In this document: piece after piece, positions 36,245 through 44,942 of the stretch | Layout: each line of letters begins with the position of its first letter | Numbering within the stretch: the first letter of the stretch is position 1 | Assembly (NCBI GenBank): GCA_963768025.1 | Contig: CAVYGM010000010.1 | Span: forward strand, 384,009 to 448,008 | Direction: 5' to 3' | DNA length: 64,000 nt | Source: CAVYGM01 sp963768025 | GTDB lineage: Bacteria > Bacteroidota > Bacteroidia > Cytophagales > Spirosomataceae | Made by a program: the position numbers and the translations under genes | Notes under the pieces: generated by a model | Databases searched by the model: none | What the model was told of the DNA's origin: nothing | What the model saw: only the letters and a program-made list of their open reading frames with translations

Positions 36245-37027
36245 ATGAGATTTCCCTCTGTCACGGCCCCCCTATTTGTTGCAGGATTCCTGTGGGGTAC
36301 CACGGCCTGTAACTTTACGTCCGAGCCTACTACCACGTTCCCGGACGTCCCTATCCATACCTTCATTTTTTTGGACAAAACCCAAAGCGTCAATGTCAAT
36401 AAGGGATTTGTGCAGGAAAAGTACCGGCAGGAGTTGACCGATATTGTGAATCAGAACATGACCAATAAAGGGGATAAGCTGGAAGTGTATTTCATTCACG
36501 AAAACACGTCCAAAGCCCGGGCGCTTTCCCTCACCGTGCGCTCCGAGAAAGAAGGGATCGAAAATTCCAACGCTACCGACCGCGAGGCCATCGAAACAGC
36601 CTTCCAGATGTCGTTGCAGCGGGAAAAAGGAATCTTCCTGCGCCAGGCCCTCACTAAGCTCAACCAGCAGAATACGGGTACCTCCAACCAATTCACGGAT
36701 ATTTGGGCCAGTTTGCCCATCATAGCCAAAGCGGCCGAGGATGGGGCGCAGGTACGGGTGTACTTTTTCAGTGATATGGTGGAAAGTGTGAAAGGTTCCG
36801 GTCGCCGCGATTTCCATACCAACCCACCTACCGACGATGCGCAGGCGGAAGAATGGGCCAAAGCCGACGCCAAAAAAATGGCGCAGTACGCCCTGGGCAC
36901 CCCCGAAGTTACCATCGTATCGCCCTTTGAGCCCACGGCTTCCACCAAAGAGAACAACCCGCACGTGACGCATTACTGGCAAACCCTGTTTCAGGAACTG
37001 GGAGGTGTCGATGTAGAAGAAATATAG
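36245..37027 (+). CDS. vWA-like lipoprotein of unknown function
   Basis: A 260-residue lipoprotein with signal ending in GTTAC at residue 22. After the lipobox comes IHTFIFLDKTQSVNVNKGF, where DKTQS resembles the MIDAS motif DxSxS/T of von Willebrand A domains, and later VRVYFFSDMVESVKGSGRR, like the second vWA strand. It would therefore be a metal-ion-dependent adhesion-type domain on the envelope. I cannot name the family. A short fragment similar to its C-terminus lies 610 bases downstream (37637-37690), so a second copy once existed. Confidence 0.75.
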   Translation: MRFPSVTAPLFVAGFLWGTTACNFTSEPTTTFPDVPIHTFIFLDKTQSVNVNKGFVQEKYRQELTDIVNQNMTNKGDKLEVYFIHENTSKARALSLTVRSEKEGIENSNATDREAIETAFQMSLQREKGIFLRQALTKLNQQNTGTSNQFTDIWASLPIIAKAAEDGAQVRVYFFSDMVESVKGSGRRDFHTNPPTDDAQAEEWAKADAKKMAQYALGTPEVTIVSPFEPTASTKENNPHVTHYWQTLFQELGGVDVEEI

Positions 37028-37220
37028 CGGGTCGCAATCGACTCTCAACGTTGACCATGGAGGGCAGGTGCCGGAAAGGCAGCTGGCGTTGTTTATGCCA
37101 AACCAGGAGATACAGTGTGGGGATTTTACCATTAAGGTCATTGCCTCAAAGCATTCGCCGGACTGGCAAAATCTATTTTATCACCAAACGATCTGCCCCC
37201 CTCGAACCCATGAAGGATAA
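37017..37220 (+). pseudogene. Remnant reading frame, tentatively MBL-fold hydrolase
   Basis: A frame with no stop from 37017 to 37220 but no sensible start codon. It overlaps the end of the vWA-like gene in another frame. The stretch QEIQCGDFTIKVIASKHSP has the feel of a metallo-beta-lactamase-fold protein interior, with neighbouring HGGQVPERQ. If so, it is a piece of a larger gene with both ends lost. The assignment is from memory of the family and is weak. Confidence 0.3.
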
Positions 37221-37347
37221 CGTGCTTTTTTTTAAGCAACAATCAGGTGTAGTCGGGGGCGACCTTTATGACCCAAATTGCATCGCTTTGATCGGGGAGG
37301 CAGTAGCGGAGGAGAAGCCAAGGGTAGACAGTCCATCCTGTTTTTGG

Positions 37348-37578
37348 CTATTTATCCTCAAAATTGTCATTGCTGTTTCGGTTTCCACTTTGGGAGCCTT
37401 CTCCGCCTTTGATGGCATCCCTTTCTCTTATTTTTTCTTCGGCCTCAGGATCATCTTTATCAATGCCGTAATCGTCTACTTGCTCGTCATTGAAATCGTC
37501 ATTGGAGTTACGTCCCGCCATGGCGGGGTTGGTTTGAGAGGGCTTATTTGAGTCGTCTTGGTTCTTCTGATCTTTCAT
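37348..37578 (-). CDS. Small acidic hydrophilic hypothetical protein
   Basis: A 76-residue protein, MKDQKNQDDSNKPSQTNPAM and onward, very rich in Asp, Glu, Asn and Lys, with two copies of an NSNDDF/NSNDNF motif near residues 24 and 68. It looks natively disordered. No family is recognised. The coding potential is supported by the repeat motif and by an ATG after an AT-rich leader, but it could also be a chance frame. Confidence 0.5.
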   Translation of the reverse strand: MKDQKNQDDSNKPSQTNPAMAGRNSNDDFNDEQVDDYGIDKDDPEAEEKIRERDAIKGGEGSQSGNRNSNDNFEDK

Positions 37579-37636
37579 AGTTTATATTGATTGGTTTAAA
37601 TGAAGAATGGTTAAAAATTCCGTTCCAATCAGCTTT

Positions 37637-37708
37637 GGCTACTGGCAAATCCTCTTCCAAAAGTTGGGGGGAGTGAGTGTGGAAGAAAAATGTGTCATCT
37701 TATTTTAG
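37637..37708 (+). pseudogene. C-terminal fragment related to the vWA-like lipoprotein at 36245
   Basis: Frame 37637-37708 reads GYWQILFQKLGGVSVEEK and then CVILF before a stop. The intact gene at 36245-37027 ends HYWQTLFQELGGVDVEEI, so 13 of 18 residues match. No upstream part of the second copy is visible in frame. It is a fossil of a duplicated gene, now overlapping the end of the convergent DM13 gene by nine bases. Confidence 0.65.
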
Positions 37709-38158
37709 CTCAGCGTTCCCAAAAAGCACCGAAAAGGGTTTGCACCAGATGATGACGAACTTTTGCTTGGCCGGGTCTACCTCCGTGGGTAGTTCGATAG
37801 TAAAGTTGCCGGATTTTTCCAGTTTTGCCACGTCAATAAAGTTGCGCAGTGCCGTATTTTCGGCCAGATAAACGCGCAGGTCGGGGCCGGCGTCGGTTTT
37901 GAAATCCGTAAAAATCAGCGATCGTTTACCCCCCTTCTCCAGGACGCTTACAGTACCGCTCGTGGGGTGAACATTGCTCATAAAACTCCCTTTGAAAATG
38001 ACTTTACCGACTGTATCTTCTTTTACAACCGGGGGAGTTGTCATGGTGGTTGGAGTCATTTGGGTTTCCTGCATAGGGGTCACCGTTTCTGGAGTAGGCT
38101 GACAATTGGTTAGCGCCAAAAGGGCGAACAAGGAAAGTAGGATTGGTAGCTTTTTCAT
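37700..38158 (-). CDS. DM13-domain lipoprotein
   Basis: A 152-residue lipoprotein with signal MKKLPILLSLFALLALTNC, a Thr/Pro-rich linker (residues 20-50) and a DM13 domain: GKVIFKGSFMSNVHPTSG, DFKTDAGPDLRVYL and a late FVIIWCKPFSVLFGNAEL with the conserved Trp-Cys. DM13 has been proposed to be a redox or cytochrome-like electron-carrying domain. Orientation and 5' spacing suggest its own promoter; a frameshifted outer-membrane protein gene lies directly upstream on the same strand. Confidence 0.88.
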   Translation of the reverse strand: MKKLPILLSLFALLALTNCQPTPETVTPMQETQMTPTTMTTPPVVKEDTVGKVIFKGSFMSNVHPTSGTVSVLEKGGKRSLIFTDFKTDAGPDLRVYLAENTALRNFIDVAKLEKSGNFTIELPTEVDPAKQKFVIIWCKPFSVLFGNAELK

Positions 38159-38176
38159 ATTTTTGATTGATTAGTT

Positions 38177-39017
38177 TCACCATTTGACATAAATACCTGC
38201 ATTGTAGGATCGGGAAAAAGGGACGTTCTCACCGGCTAGCGCCCCAATTGCACTCGCCGAGAGACCTAGCCGATCGGGTACCAGATCATAAGCCGCCTTC
38301 ACGCCCAACCCGAGGTATCGCTGATTATTGAGATAGGTGGCACTGAACTGGTAGGCCTCCGTATTAAAGAACGGCCCGTTCTTTTCCGGTAGTCTGAAAG
38401 TCGAGCGTCACGCCTGCCCACAGACGTGGGAGTACCTTGACACCAAACTCCCCGTTTAGCTTCACAAAATTGCTGTAGTTGCGAGTCATGAAGCCATAGC
38501 CCGCTTCGAGGTAGTAATAGGTGCGCTTGGTGCCCGAGCCTACCGAGAGGTAGGGTAGCACCGTCCAGCCTTCAAATCCCGTACGCAGGCCCAGTCGATC
38601 GTTATTGACAAAGGTATTGGCCAGGGCATCTACCCCAATGCTCAGCTTCACGTTTCCGTCCAATAGCCCTCTTTTTAGTCCAAACCCTATGTTCCCGATC
38701 CCACTCAGCGACCCGGCGGCAACGGGGTTAGCCTGGATATTGGAGCTGGGGCCAAGAGATACCTTTTTAAAAGGAATAATGGCTCGCAGTTCGAGTTTTT
38801 TGCCCAACCCGTACTCGGCATACAGCTGGAAGGTATGGTCGCTGATGTCACGATACGAAGGAGCCTCTGAACCCAGGGGGTTAAATACGGCATTGTAGTA
38901 CAGGCCCGAATAGCCAACCTGCACAAAGCCCTTTCGGAACTCACGAATCCAGGGCCCCCCGGCCATCACAGTAAGGGAGGTACTTAACAGACAGCATAAA
39001 AGTAAGATACGGCGCAT
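38177..39017 (-). CDS. Putative outer-membrane beta-barrel protein (frameshift at 38386-38387)
   Basis: A signal peptide (residues 1-19, ending VMAGGP) is followed by alternating polar/aromatic strands typical of a transport-type barrel (FVQVGYSGLYYNAVF, FQLYAEYGLGKKLELRAIIP, YYYLEAGYGFMTR). The first frame stops at 38364. Dropping one base of the CC at 38386-38387 continues it as FQTTEKNGPFFNTEAYQFSA through LSASAIGALAG to a C-terminal ...AGIYVKW, whose terminal aromatic residue is a hallmark of barrels. The whole protein would have about 279 residues. The substrate is unknown. A sequencing error is the likeliest cause of the break. Confidence 0.8.
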
Positions 39018-39029
39018 GGATTTGTCGTT

Positions 39030-39911
39030 TTATGGATGAAGTGTTAGGTGATGTATAATGGCGGTGTGGATTAGGTCGGGGCGGCTCCACGGAATAAAGT
39101 GATTCATGTCAGGAATCATCTGAATGGTCACGGGAGCATTCACCAGCATACGTTTGGCAAAAGCCGCGTTGCCCGGCGGTACCAGCGGGTCGTCCTCGCC
39201 CTGAATGACGGTAACCGGCATCCGAATACCGGCCCACAACGGGAGCATCTTTTCCAATTCGCCTTTGAGGGGCATAATCTCCCGATTGCTAACATCGAGT
39301 TCGGCGGGTAGCAGCCACCGAAACGGAACCGCCGCCCCGAGTGGACGGTACCATTCTTCTTTTTCGAGTTCGGGATCAACGGAAGGCGCCACCAGAATTA
39401 GTCCGCCTACCTCGTCGGGATAATCCATGGCCAGTCGAACCGCTACCGGTCCTCCCAACGAATGACCCACCAGAATCGGCTTTTCTTCGGATTTGCCCAG
39501 CCGAAGTAGGGGTGCCAGGTAGGTAGCCTGTTTTTGCATAGACGGTTCGGGGGTACCTTTTCCGGATTTCCCAAAACCAGGCCGGTCCACCGAAATCAAA
39601 TGAGCCCGGGTATAGAGGGTAGAATCAGCAAAGAAACTGATAAAAGCATCCCAGGTTCCCGGCGACCCGTGTATGAACAAAACGGTGGGCAGGGTATCGG
39701 CGCCAATGGTAGCGTAATGGATGGCTCTGTTTCCAACCTGAACTACCCCAAACGTAGGCTTGATATCCTGCGCAGCGAAATACTGACTCACTTTCTTATC
39801 CGACATGCTCACCGAGATACAACGGGACAAGAGTACGACCAGCGCCAAAATCAGCACGAGTCCCCTGGACCATTGGAAAGAATGCGATCGGAAAGCTCGG
39901 GTCAGGTTCAT
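39030..39911 (-). CDS. Alpha/beta hydrolase
   Basis: A 293-residue hydrolase with an N-terminal membrane segment (residues ~14-35). Catalytic features are LFIHGSPGTWDAFISFF, the nucleophile elbow VGHSLGGPVA and an acid in GEDDPLVPPG, and a late His in IPDMNHFIPW. The substrate is unknown. Its start overlaps the stop of the LysE-type gene by four bases (ATGA), so the two are translationally coupled. Confidence 0.88.
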   Translation of the reverse strand: MNLTRAFRSHSFQWSRGLVLILALVVLLSRCISVSMSDKKVSQYFAAQDIKPTFGVVQVGNRAIHYATIGADTLPTVLFIHGSPGTWDAFISFFADSTLYTRAHLISVDRPGFGKSGKGTPEPSMQKQATYLAPLLRLGKSEEKPILVGHSLGGPVAVRLAMDYPDEVGGLILVAPSVDPELEKEEWYRPLGAAVPFRWLLPAELDVSNREIMPLKGELEKMLPLWAGIRMPVTVIQGEDDPLVPPGNAAFAKRMLVNAPVTIQMIPDMNHFIPWSRPDLIHTAIIHHLTLHP

Positions 39912-40564
39912 AGGATGGAGGTGAATATGGATGCGTTTTCTAACTCAAAACCAAGTACCCTGACTAACTGCCACAACGCCATCCCCACAAACAGCCCACC
40001 CGTTAGCCAGTTGAGCCACCGTCCGCTGAGGTACTTTCCGATGCGTTCCCGCTGTTGGTCGGATAGCCATACCACCCCAGCCAATAACCCGAATGCTCCC
40101 GCTGACGTGCCCAACGCAAATATCCATTGACTGGTCGTGGACTGCTCGGGGATCAGCATATTCGCACTCAGGTACAGCCATACCGCCGACCAGAAGGGAA
40201 GCAATTGGGGATTGGTACTACCCAAAGCGAGACCTTTCCAGAACGGCAGGGCAGACCTGGAACTAGGTACCTGATCCAGTACAACCGGTTTTTGACGAAA
40301 GGCGGCGATACCCGCCAGCAGCAACACCGGAATGGGGGCGTAAGCCAGCCATTCCACCCAGCCCGCCCGTTGGGGAAGCATCATGAGTCCTCCGGCCGCT
40401 AACCCCCCGTAGGCAAACTCGGGCAAGCTCCCTCCCAAAGCCAGCCATAGCCCAGCCCTTCGGCTTTGGCTGAGGGTGGTTTGGGCCACCGCCACATTGA
40501 CGGTTCCCGGATGCAGCGAACCCACAAAACTGATGACGCTCACTAAGAGGAACAGGGAAAGCAT
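39908..40564 (-). CDS. LysE-family translocator
   Basis: About 218 residues from the ATG at 40564, chosen because it opens the first helix (MLSLFLLVSVISFVGSLHPG); the frame is open upstream to 40672 but that part overlaps the DinB gene and looks wrong. Six hydrophobic segments and the early motif HPGTVNVAVAQTTLS are characteristic of LysE/RhtB exporters of amino acids or related small molecules. The exported compound is unknown. It overlaps the following hydrolase gene by four bases. Confidence 0.82.
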   Translation of the reverse strand: MLSLFLLVSVISFVGSLHPGTVNVAVAQTTLSQSRRAGLWLALGGSLPEFAYGGLAAGGLMMLPQRAGWVEWLAYAPIPVLLLAGIAAFRQKPVVLDQVPSSRSALPFWKGLALGSTNPQLLPFWSAVWLYLSANMLIPEQSTTSQWIFALGTSAGAFGLLAGVVWLSDQQRERIGKYLSGRWLNWLTGGLFVGMALWQLVRVLGFELENASIFTSIL

Positions 40565-40598
40565 AGGGCCATAGGGTGAAAAAAAGTTGAAACCAGCC

Positions 40599-41102
40599 TC
40601 AGTGTGCCTGATGCTGTACCGTAGAATACGCCACTCCGAAATGGGGAGGCAATACGACGTCAGGAAACTCACTTCGAAGCGCGATCTGTATCAGGGCCAT
40701 GTGGTGAATGGCGTGCTCAATGTTATAAAGTAATTCGCGGGCGAAGGAAGAGGGGATTTGTACGCTTTCGTCGGTACCCTCCACCGACAAGTCGGCGGTA
40801 AGCTGTAACGTTTGGTCCAGGTCTAGGCGTCGAACGGACTGATTGAGGTGATAAATGCGTGCCAGGGCCTCGTGGGTGTCTACTTCCAGGCGCAAATCGC
40901 GTGGGCGCTGATCGTAATTTAGTTGCCGGGTTTGGGCGTTGTTTACCAGCAAGTCATAGAATTCCAGCACGTGCCGGATGTGCTTTCCGATGGTATTTCC
41001 GGAAAGTACGGGCAAAGGTCGGGCGTAATCGGCGTCAGAAAGCTGGCCTACCACTTCGGCTAGTTGGGTTAAAATATCGGTACTGACAGATTTCAATGAC
41101 AT
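40599..41102 (-). CDS. DinB-family protein
   Basis: A 167-residue four-helix-bundle protein of the DinB/YfiT group. Conserved His residues are in IGKHIRHVLEFYD (~residues 38-50) and YNIEHAIHHMALIQIAL (~residues 126-142), as expected for a metal-binding site. DinB-like proteins are often thiol-dependent (bacillithiol) transferases. The gene lies between the DoxX and LysE genes on one strand with short spacing. Confidence 0.85.
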   Translation of the reverse strand: MSLKSVSTDILTQLAEVVGQLSDADYARPLPVLSGNTIGKHIRHVLEFYDLLVNNAQTRQLNYDQRPRDLRLEVDTHEALARIYHLNQSVRRLDLDQTLQLTADLSVEGTDESVQIPSSFARELLYNIEHAIHHMALIQIALRSEFPDVVLPPHFGVAYSTVQHQAH

Positions 41103-41154
41103 AAAGCAGATTTGTGTGTAAAAATGAATATACGCCTGGTTCGCTTCGGGGGAT

Positions 41155-41583
41155 TCATACCCTCCCCGGCAGCGGTTTTTTTGGACCCGGCAGGAGGGCA
41201 GTCACGATGGGTAACCACTGCTGGCGCGTCATAGCCAGGAGGATAACGCAACTACCCGCAACCAGAAAAGCCAGGAAAAATAAATAGCCGCCATCGCCCT
41301 GTACTTCGATACCGAGAATCGTGAGGTGCGACAAAATCGCGCCCCCCATTACACCCAGGGCAATCCCGGCCCCGATCCAGCTCGTGCGGGGAATTAGAAT
41401 CAGAACCGAGGCGATGAGTTCTACCACCCCGGAGCCGATGCGCCCCCAGGGCTCCACCCCCAGCTTGGAAAAAATATACACCGACTCGGGTTGCCCCAAA
41501 AACTTGAAGTAAAGCGTTTGGAGCAGAATGACCGCCGCTACGAGGCGAACAGCCCACAAAAGATACGGGATTATTTTTTTCAT
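41155..41583 (-). CDS. DoxX-family membrane protein
   Basis: A 142-residue protein with four hydrophobic helices. The first (YLLWAVRLVAAVILLQTLYF followed by KFLGQ) contains the DoxX signature, and the second pair contains GSGVVELIASVLILIPRTSW. DoxX proteins are redox-linked membrane proteins of mostly unknown activity. A YHS-domain gene is 149 bases upstream on the same strand; a DoxX/YHS pairing is frequent in this phylum. Confidence 0.88.
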   Translation of the reverse strand: MKKIIPYLLWAVRLVAAVILLQTLYFKFLGQPESVYIFSKLGVEPWGRIGSGVVELIASVLILIPRTSWIGAGIALGVMGGAILSHLTILGIEVQGDGGYLFFLAFLVAGSCVILLAMTRQQWLPIVTALLPGPKKPLPGRV

Positions 41584-41731
41584 AATTGAATATATTTTTG
41601 AGGAGTTAATAGCAGTTGACCCCTAGCCAATAGTATTTTTATGTAGTTGATATAGAAATCACTAGGTGGTATGTTAACCCAGCTGCTACTAGAACCATAT
41701 TCTGAATTAGTAGGCTTATTGCGCGATAAAG

Positions 41732-42199
41732 TTACTCAAATTTCGACCAGTTCGTATCTGCTTTTTTATGGAGAGTGGCTTCTTTTTCGTTCCACTTGGG
41801 GAGGGTATTACTGATAAACGTGTGGTAAAACAGAAAAAGCTTTCCGTCCTTGATCTTGTACGTTTCGGGATCAATTTCCACCTTTTCCCCCGACTCTCCC
41901 ATCGCGTAAGCGCACCAGCCGCCGTACTGGGGTTCGTACTTTTCGGGGCTTTTCTTAAACGCTTCCAGATTGGTGGTGGAGGCAAACCGGTACGTGACGT
42001 TCCTGTAGGTATATGAATTGGCGGTTGAGCCTTTTACCGCTTTTTTTTGGGTAAAATAGGCCACCGGATCATAGCCCTGTATGGCCAGGCCTTTTTCCAG
42101 ATTGTACTGCTGTTTGCGTACGGCCGGATCTGTTTGGCCCAAAACGGGTTCGAACTGAATTAACAGGTAAGCAAAAAAAAGAAATGAGAGCGTTTTCAT
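41732..42199 (-). CDS. YHS-domain exported protein
   Basis: About 155 residues from the ATG at 42199, which opens the signal peptide MKTLSFLFFAYLLIQFEPVL. The mature part has the YHS pattern: GLAIQGYDPVAYFTQKKAVK, YRFASTTNLEAFKKSPEKYE and PQYGGWCAYAMG. YHS domains are thought to bind metal (copper or heme-related). It is the first gene of the minus-strand group that continues with DoxX, DinB, LysE and a hydrolase. A perfect 15-bp palindrome lies 37 bases upstream of its start. Confidence 0.88.
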   Translation of the reverse strand: MKTLSFLFFAYLLIQFEPVLGQTDPAVRKQQYNLEKGLAIQGYDPVAYFTQKKAVKGSTANSYTYRNVTYRFASTTNLEAFKKSPEKYEPQYGGWCAYAMGESGEKVEIDPETYKIKDGKLFLFYHTFISNTLPKWNEKEATLHKKADTNWSKFE

Positions 42200-42235
42200 A
42201 CAGCTTTTTAGTGCATAGTTTGGATGAAAGGTAGT

Positions 42236-42250
42236 CAACGGTAACCGTTG
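42236..42250. promoter_or_regulatory. 15-bp palindrome upstream of the YHS gene
   Basis: CAACGGT-A-ACCGTTG is a perfect 7+1+7 palindrome, 37 bases upstream of the YHS start. It is a candidate operator; no regulator gene is adjacent. Confidence 0.5.
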
Positions 42251-42390
42251 GCGTACAACCAGTTTTTTACATAGAGTTCAAAAGCCATACCACCCATGCC
42301 AGCCTCTTCAAAAACATCCTCCAAGAGCATCAGAAGGCTCATAAACGTGTTTTCAAACCTATGGGAGGATTTTGGTACCTTTACCTACTT

Positions 42391-42417
42391 TTACGATATT
42401 TCGTAAAGTTCACGAAA
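42391..42417. promoter_or_regulatory. Candidate enhancer site for the NtrC-type regulator
   Basis: 42391-42406 is TTACGATATTTCGTAA (perfect arms of six with a four-base centre). A second inverted repeat overlaps it, TTTCGT-N7-ACGAAA at 42399-42417, giving three half-sites. The same 16 bases recur at 46480-46495 right after the NtrC-type regulator gene. The site is 115 bases upstream of the sigma-54 promoter, a suitable distance for activation from afar. Confidence 0.7.
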
Positions 42418-42520
42418 TAACCGGGAGAGAATAAAAACCCAGTGGTTAGCAAGAGGCTGTATTTGGGATAAAAGCGCCGATTCGGGCGTGGGAGGCCATT
42501 TTTACGTTATGAGCGCGCAC

Positions 42521-42536
42521 TGGATCGGGAATTGCA
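42521..42536 (+). promoter_or_regulatory. Sigma-54 promoter of the kinase-regulator operon
   Basis: TGGATCGGGAATTGCA: TGG at 42521 and TTGC at 42532 with exactly eight bases between, the -24/-12 signature. Transcription would start near 42547, about 17 bases before the first ATG of the hybrid kinase. Confidence 0.7.
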
Positions 42537-42563
42537 GGAGAGCTTTGTACATACCTCCGGTTT

Positions 42564-44942
42564 ATGGGCTACGCCCCTACCCTAAATAAATCAGCAATGA
42601 AGGAAGTTATGGTTTCCGCAAATACGCTTCATCTATCGCATTTTGCCATTGAGAAGTCAATAGAACCGATTCTGCTTTTCGATCGGAGGGGACTGCTGAG
42701 CCGAGCCAATCCGGCTGCCGGTCAGCACCTGGGCTACGCACCGGTTGAGCTGGAAAATCTATCCTTTGGAGATATTCACGCAGGCTATACGCCTGCTCAG
42801 TACGGGCGGTTGTGGAGTACCCTACTACAGTACCAAACCCTCACCCTCGATCTGCCCCAGGTGCGCCGCGACGGCTCGATCCGACAGGCGGAGATCGGGA
42901 TGAACCTAGTCCGACTGGATGGTGATCCAGTCCTTTGCTGCTTTGTGCGGGATGTAACGCAACGCTCGCAGCTCGACGAAACCCTGCGGCGCATTTCAGA
43001 AAACACCGCCTCCGAAGTGGGAATCGACTTTTTCAGATCGCTGGTACAACAGCTTGCTTCTTTACTGGACGTGGAGTACGCCATCGTGTCCGAATGTACC
43101 AACGTGGAGAAAACCCGGGTACGAACGCTGGCCTTCAGTCATAAGAATTCAATCGTCGAGAACGTAGAATACGACCTGGAAGGTACCCCATGCAGTCTGG
43201 TAATGAAAGACCGGGATTTTTATTTCCCTACCGAAGTAGCCGAAAATTTTATCAAAGAGTCGGGCCTGGGGTCGTATTTGGGCGTACCGATCCTTGACAA
43301 ACTAGGGGAGGTAGTTGGGCATCTGGCCATCATGGACTCCCGGCCCATGACGGATCATTACAAGTACAAAGGCATACTGAAAATACTGGCTGCCCGGTCG
43401 GGTGCTGAAATTGGCCGGAAAGTAGCCGAAGAAAAACTGCTTCGGGTTCAGGAACAACTGGAAGCCACGGTGCTGGCCCGCACCAATGAGCTCGCCGCCG
43501 CCAAGGAAGAGGCCGAAGCCGCCAACCGCGCCAAGAGCGAGTTTCTGGCCACCATGAGCCACGAACTCCGTACGCCGCTCAACGGGATTCTGGGGTATGC
43601 TCAGTTGTTCAAACGCGACTCCAATTTGTCCGAAAGCTACCAGAGGGGCATTGGGGTGATGCACGATTGCGCCGAAAGCCTGCTGTCACTTATCAATGAT
43701 ATCCTGGATTTGTCAAAAATAGAAGCTCGGAAAATGGAGGTACTTTCCGATACCTTTTTTCTGCCGGATGTCCTGCACAATATCACCCAGCAAATAGGGG
43801 TAAGGGCAGAGCAGAAGGGGCTGAAATTTGAGACGTTCCTTTCTCCCGATCTGCCGGACTGGGTGGTGGGCGACGAACGGAAACTCCGGCAGATACTGCT
43901 CAATCTATTGGGCAATGCCGCCAAGTTTACGCATACCGGTACTATTTCTTTCCGCGCTGAATGGGCGGAAGCCCCTACTACGGCAGCTACTCCCGAACCT
44001 TCGCCTACGATACGGTTTCTGATTGAAGATACCGGCGTCGGCATCGCCCAGGAGCAGCTCTCCAGTATCTTTTTGCCGTTTCAGCAAATTCGCGAGTCCG
44101 ACGATTTTGTGGAAGGTACGGGACTCGGACTTTCTATCACGGATCAGCTGGTACGGCTCATGAACGGTGACCTGTACGTGTCAAGTCAGCCTGGGCAAGG
44201 TACCCAATTCAGGCTGACGCTTCATTTGCCTAGGGCTACGGATCACCTTGCTACCAAGCAGGCAAAAAACCACGCTGGATTGATAGAGGGCTACCTGGGA
44301 ACGCGAAAGACTATCCTGGTCGTGGATAATGACTGGGAAAACAGCTCTATTCTCTCCCAATTACTCATCCCGCTGGGTTTTGAAGTTTTGGAAGCAAACA
44401 ACGGTCCGGATGGCGTGCGGCAGGCCGTTCTCCACCGTCCCGACCTGATCCTGCTCGACCTGGCGATGCCATTTTTTGATGGTTACGCCACCCTGGAACA
44501 AATCAGGGCCAAGGCCGACCTGCGGGCGATTCCGGTATTTGCCTTGTCGGCCAGGGTGTTTCAGGAAGACAGACAACGGAGTGAACGGGCGGGATTCGAT
44601 GACTTTATTCACAAACCCGTTGAACTGGAAGCCTTGCTCCTCCGCTTGGGCCAGGCATTGCATTTGACCTGGAAAACACAGCCTATGAACATGAACTCAA
44701 CGCCCGAACAGCTCGGGCTTACTTCCAGCCGGTCGCTTCTGGTGCCTGATGCCGCCGAACTGGAGGCCTTATACGAACTGGCCCGCATGGGGGATATTCA
44801 GGGAATTTTATCCCGGATTTCGCGGAAAGAAATAGCCCGGCCTGACTATCTAATTTTTGTCAATACCATTCGCCGCGCCGCGCACGAGTTCGACACCCAG
44901 GCCATTAAAGACTACCTTCACGCTTGTCTGAATCCCGTATGA
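42564..44942 (+). CDS. Hybrid histidine kinase (PAS-GAF-HisKA-HATPase-REC)
   Basis: A 792-residue soluble kinase. Domains in order: PAS (~25-135, PILLFDRRGLLSRANPAAG), GAF (~150-290, GLGSYLGVPILDKLGEVVGH), a coiled coil (~290-330), HisKA with the H-box ATMSHELRTPLNGILGYAQL, HATPase with N box (RQILLNLLGNAAKFTHTG), G1 (EDTGVGIAQ), G2 (GTGLGLSI), then a receiver with Asp in LILLDLAMPFFDG. The last ~110 residues are a helical tail. The start may be at 42564 or 42597 (MKEVMVS). Its stop overlaps the ATG of the regulator by four bases, so they are coupled. A sigma-54 promoter and palindromic site lie upstream. The signal is unknown. Confidence 0.93.
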   Translation: MGYAPTLNKSAMKEVMVSANTLHLSHFAIEKSIEPILLFDRRGLLSRANPAAGQHLGYAPVELENLSFGDIHAGYTPAQYGRLWSTLLQYQTLTLDLPQVRRDGSIRQAEIGMNLVRLDGDPVLCCFVRDVTQRSQLDETLRRISENTASEVGIDFFRSLVQQLASLLDVEYAIVSECTNVEKTRVRTLAFSHKNSIVENVEYDLEGTPCSLVMKDRDFYFPTEVAENFIKESGLGSYLGVPILDKLGEVVGHLAIMDSRPMTDHYKYKGILKILAARSGAEIGRKVAEEKLLRVQEQLEATVLARTNELAAAKEEAEAANRAKSEFLATMSHELRTPLNGILGYAQLFKRDSNLSESYQRGIGVMHDCAESLLSLINDILDLSKIEARKMEVLSDTFFLPDVLHNITQQIGVRAEQKGLKFETFLSPDLPDWVVGDERKLRQILLNLLGNAAKFTHTGTISFRAEWAEAPTTAATPEPSPTIRFLIEDTGVGIAQEQLSSIFLPFQQIRESDDFVEGTGLGLSITDQLVRLMNGDLYVSSQPGQGTQFRLTLHLPRATDHLATKQAKNHAGLIEGYLGTRKTILVVDNDWENSSILSQLLIPLGFEVLEANNGPDGVRQAVLHRPDLILLDLAMPFFDGYATLEQIRAKADLRAIPVFALSARVFQEDRQRSERAGFDDFIHKPVELEALLLRLGQALHLTWKTQPMNMNSTPEQLGLTSSRSLLVPDAAELEALYELARMGDIQGILSRISRKEIARPDYLIFVNTIRRAAHEFDTQAIKDYLHACLNPV

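Noticed and set aside
37051..37551. 166-codon plus-strand frame with hydrophobic C-terminus
   Set aside because: Its hydrophobic half is the reverse complement of the acidic small protein at 37348-37578 and has the typical look of a shadow; the N-terminal half overlaps the MBL-like remnant in another frame.
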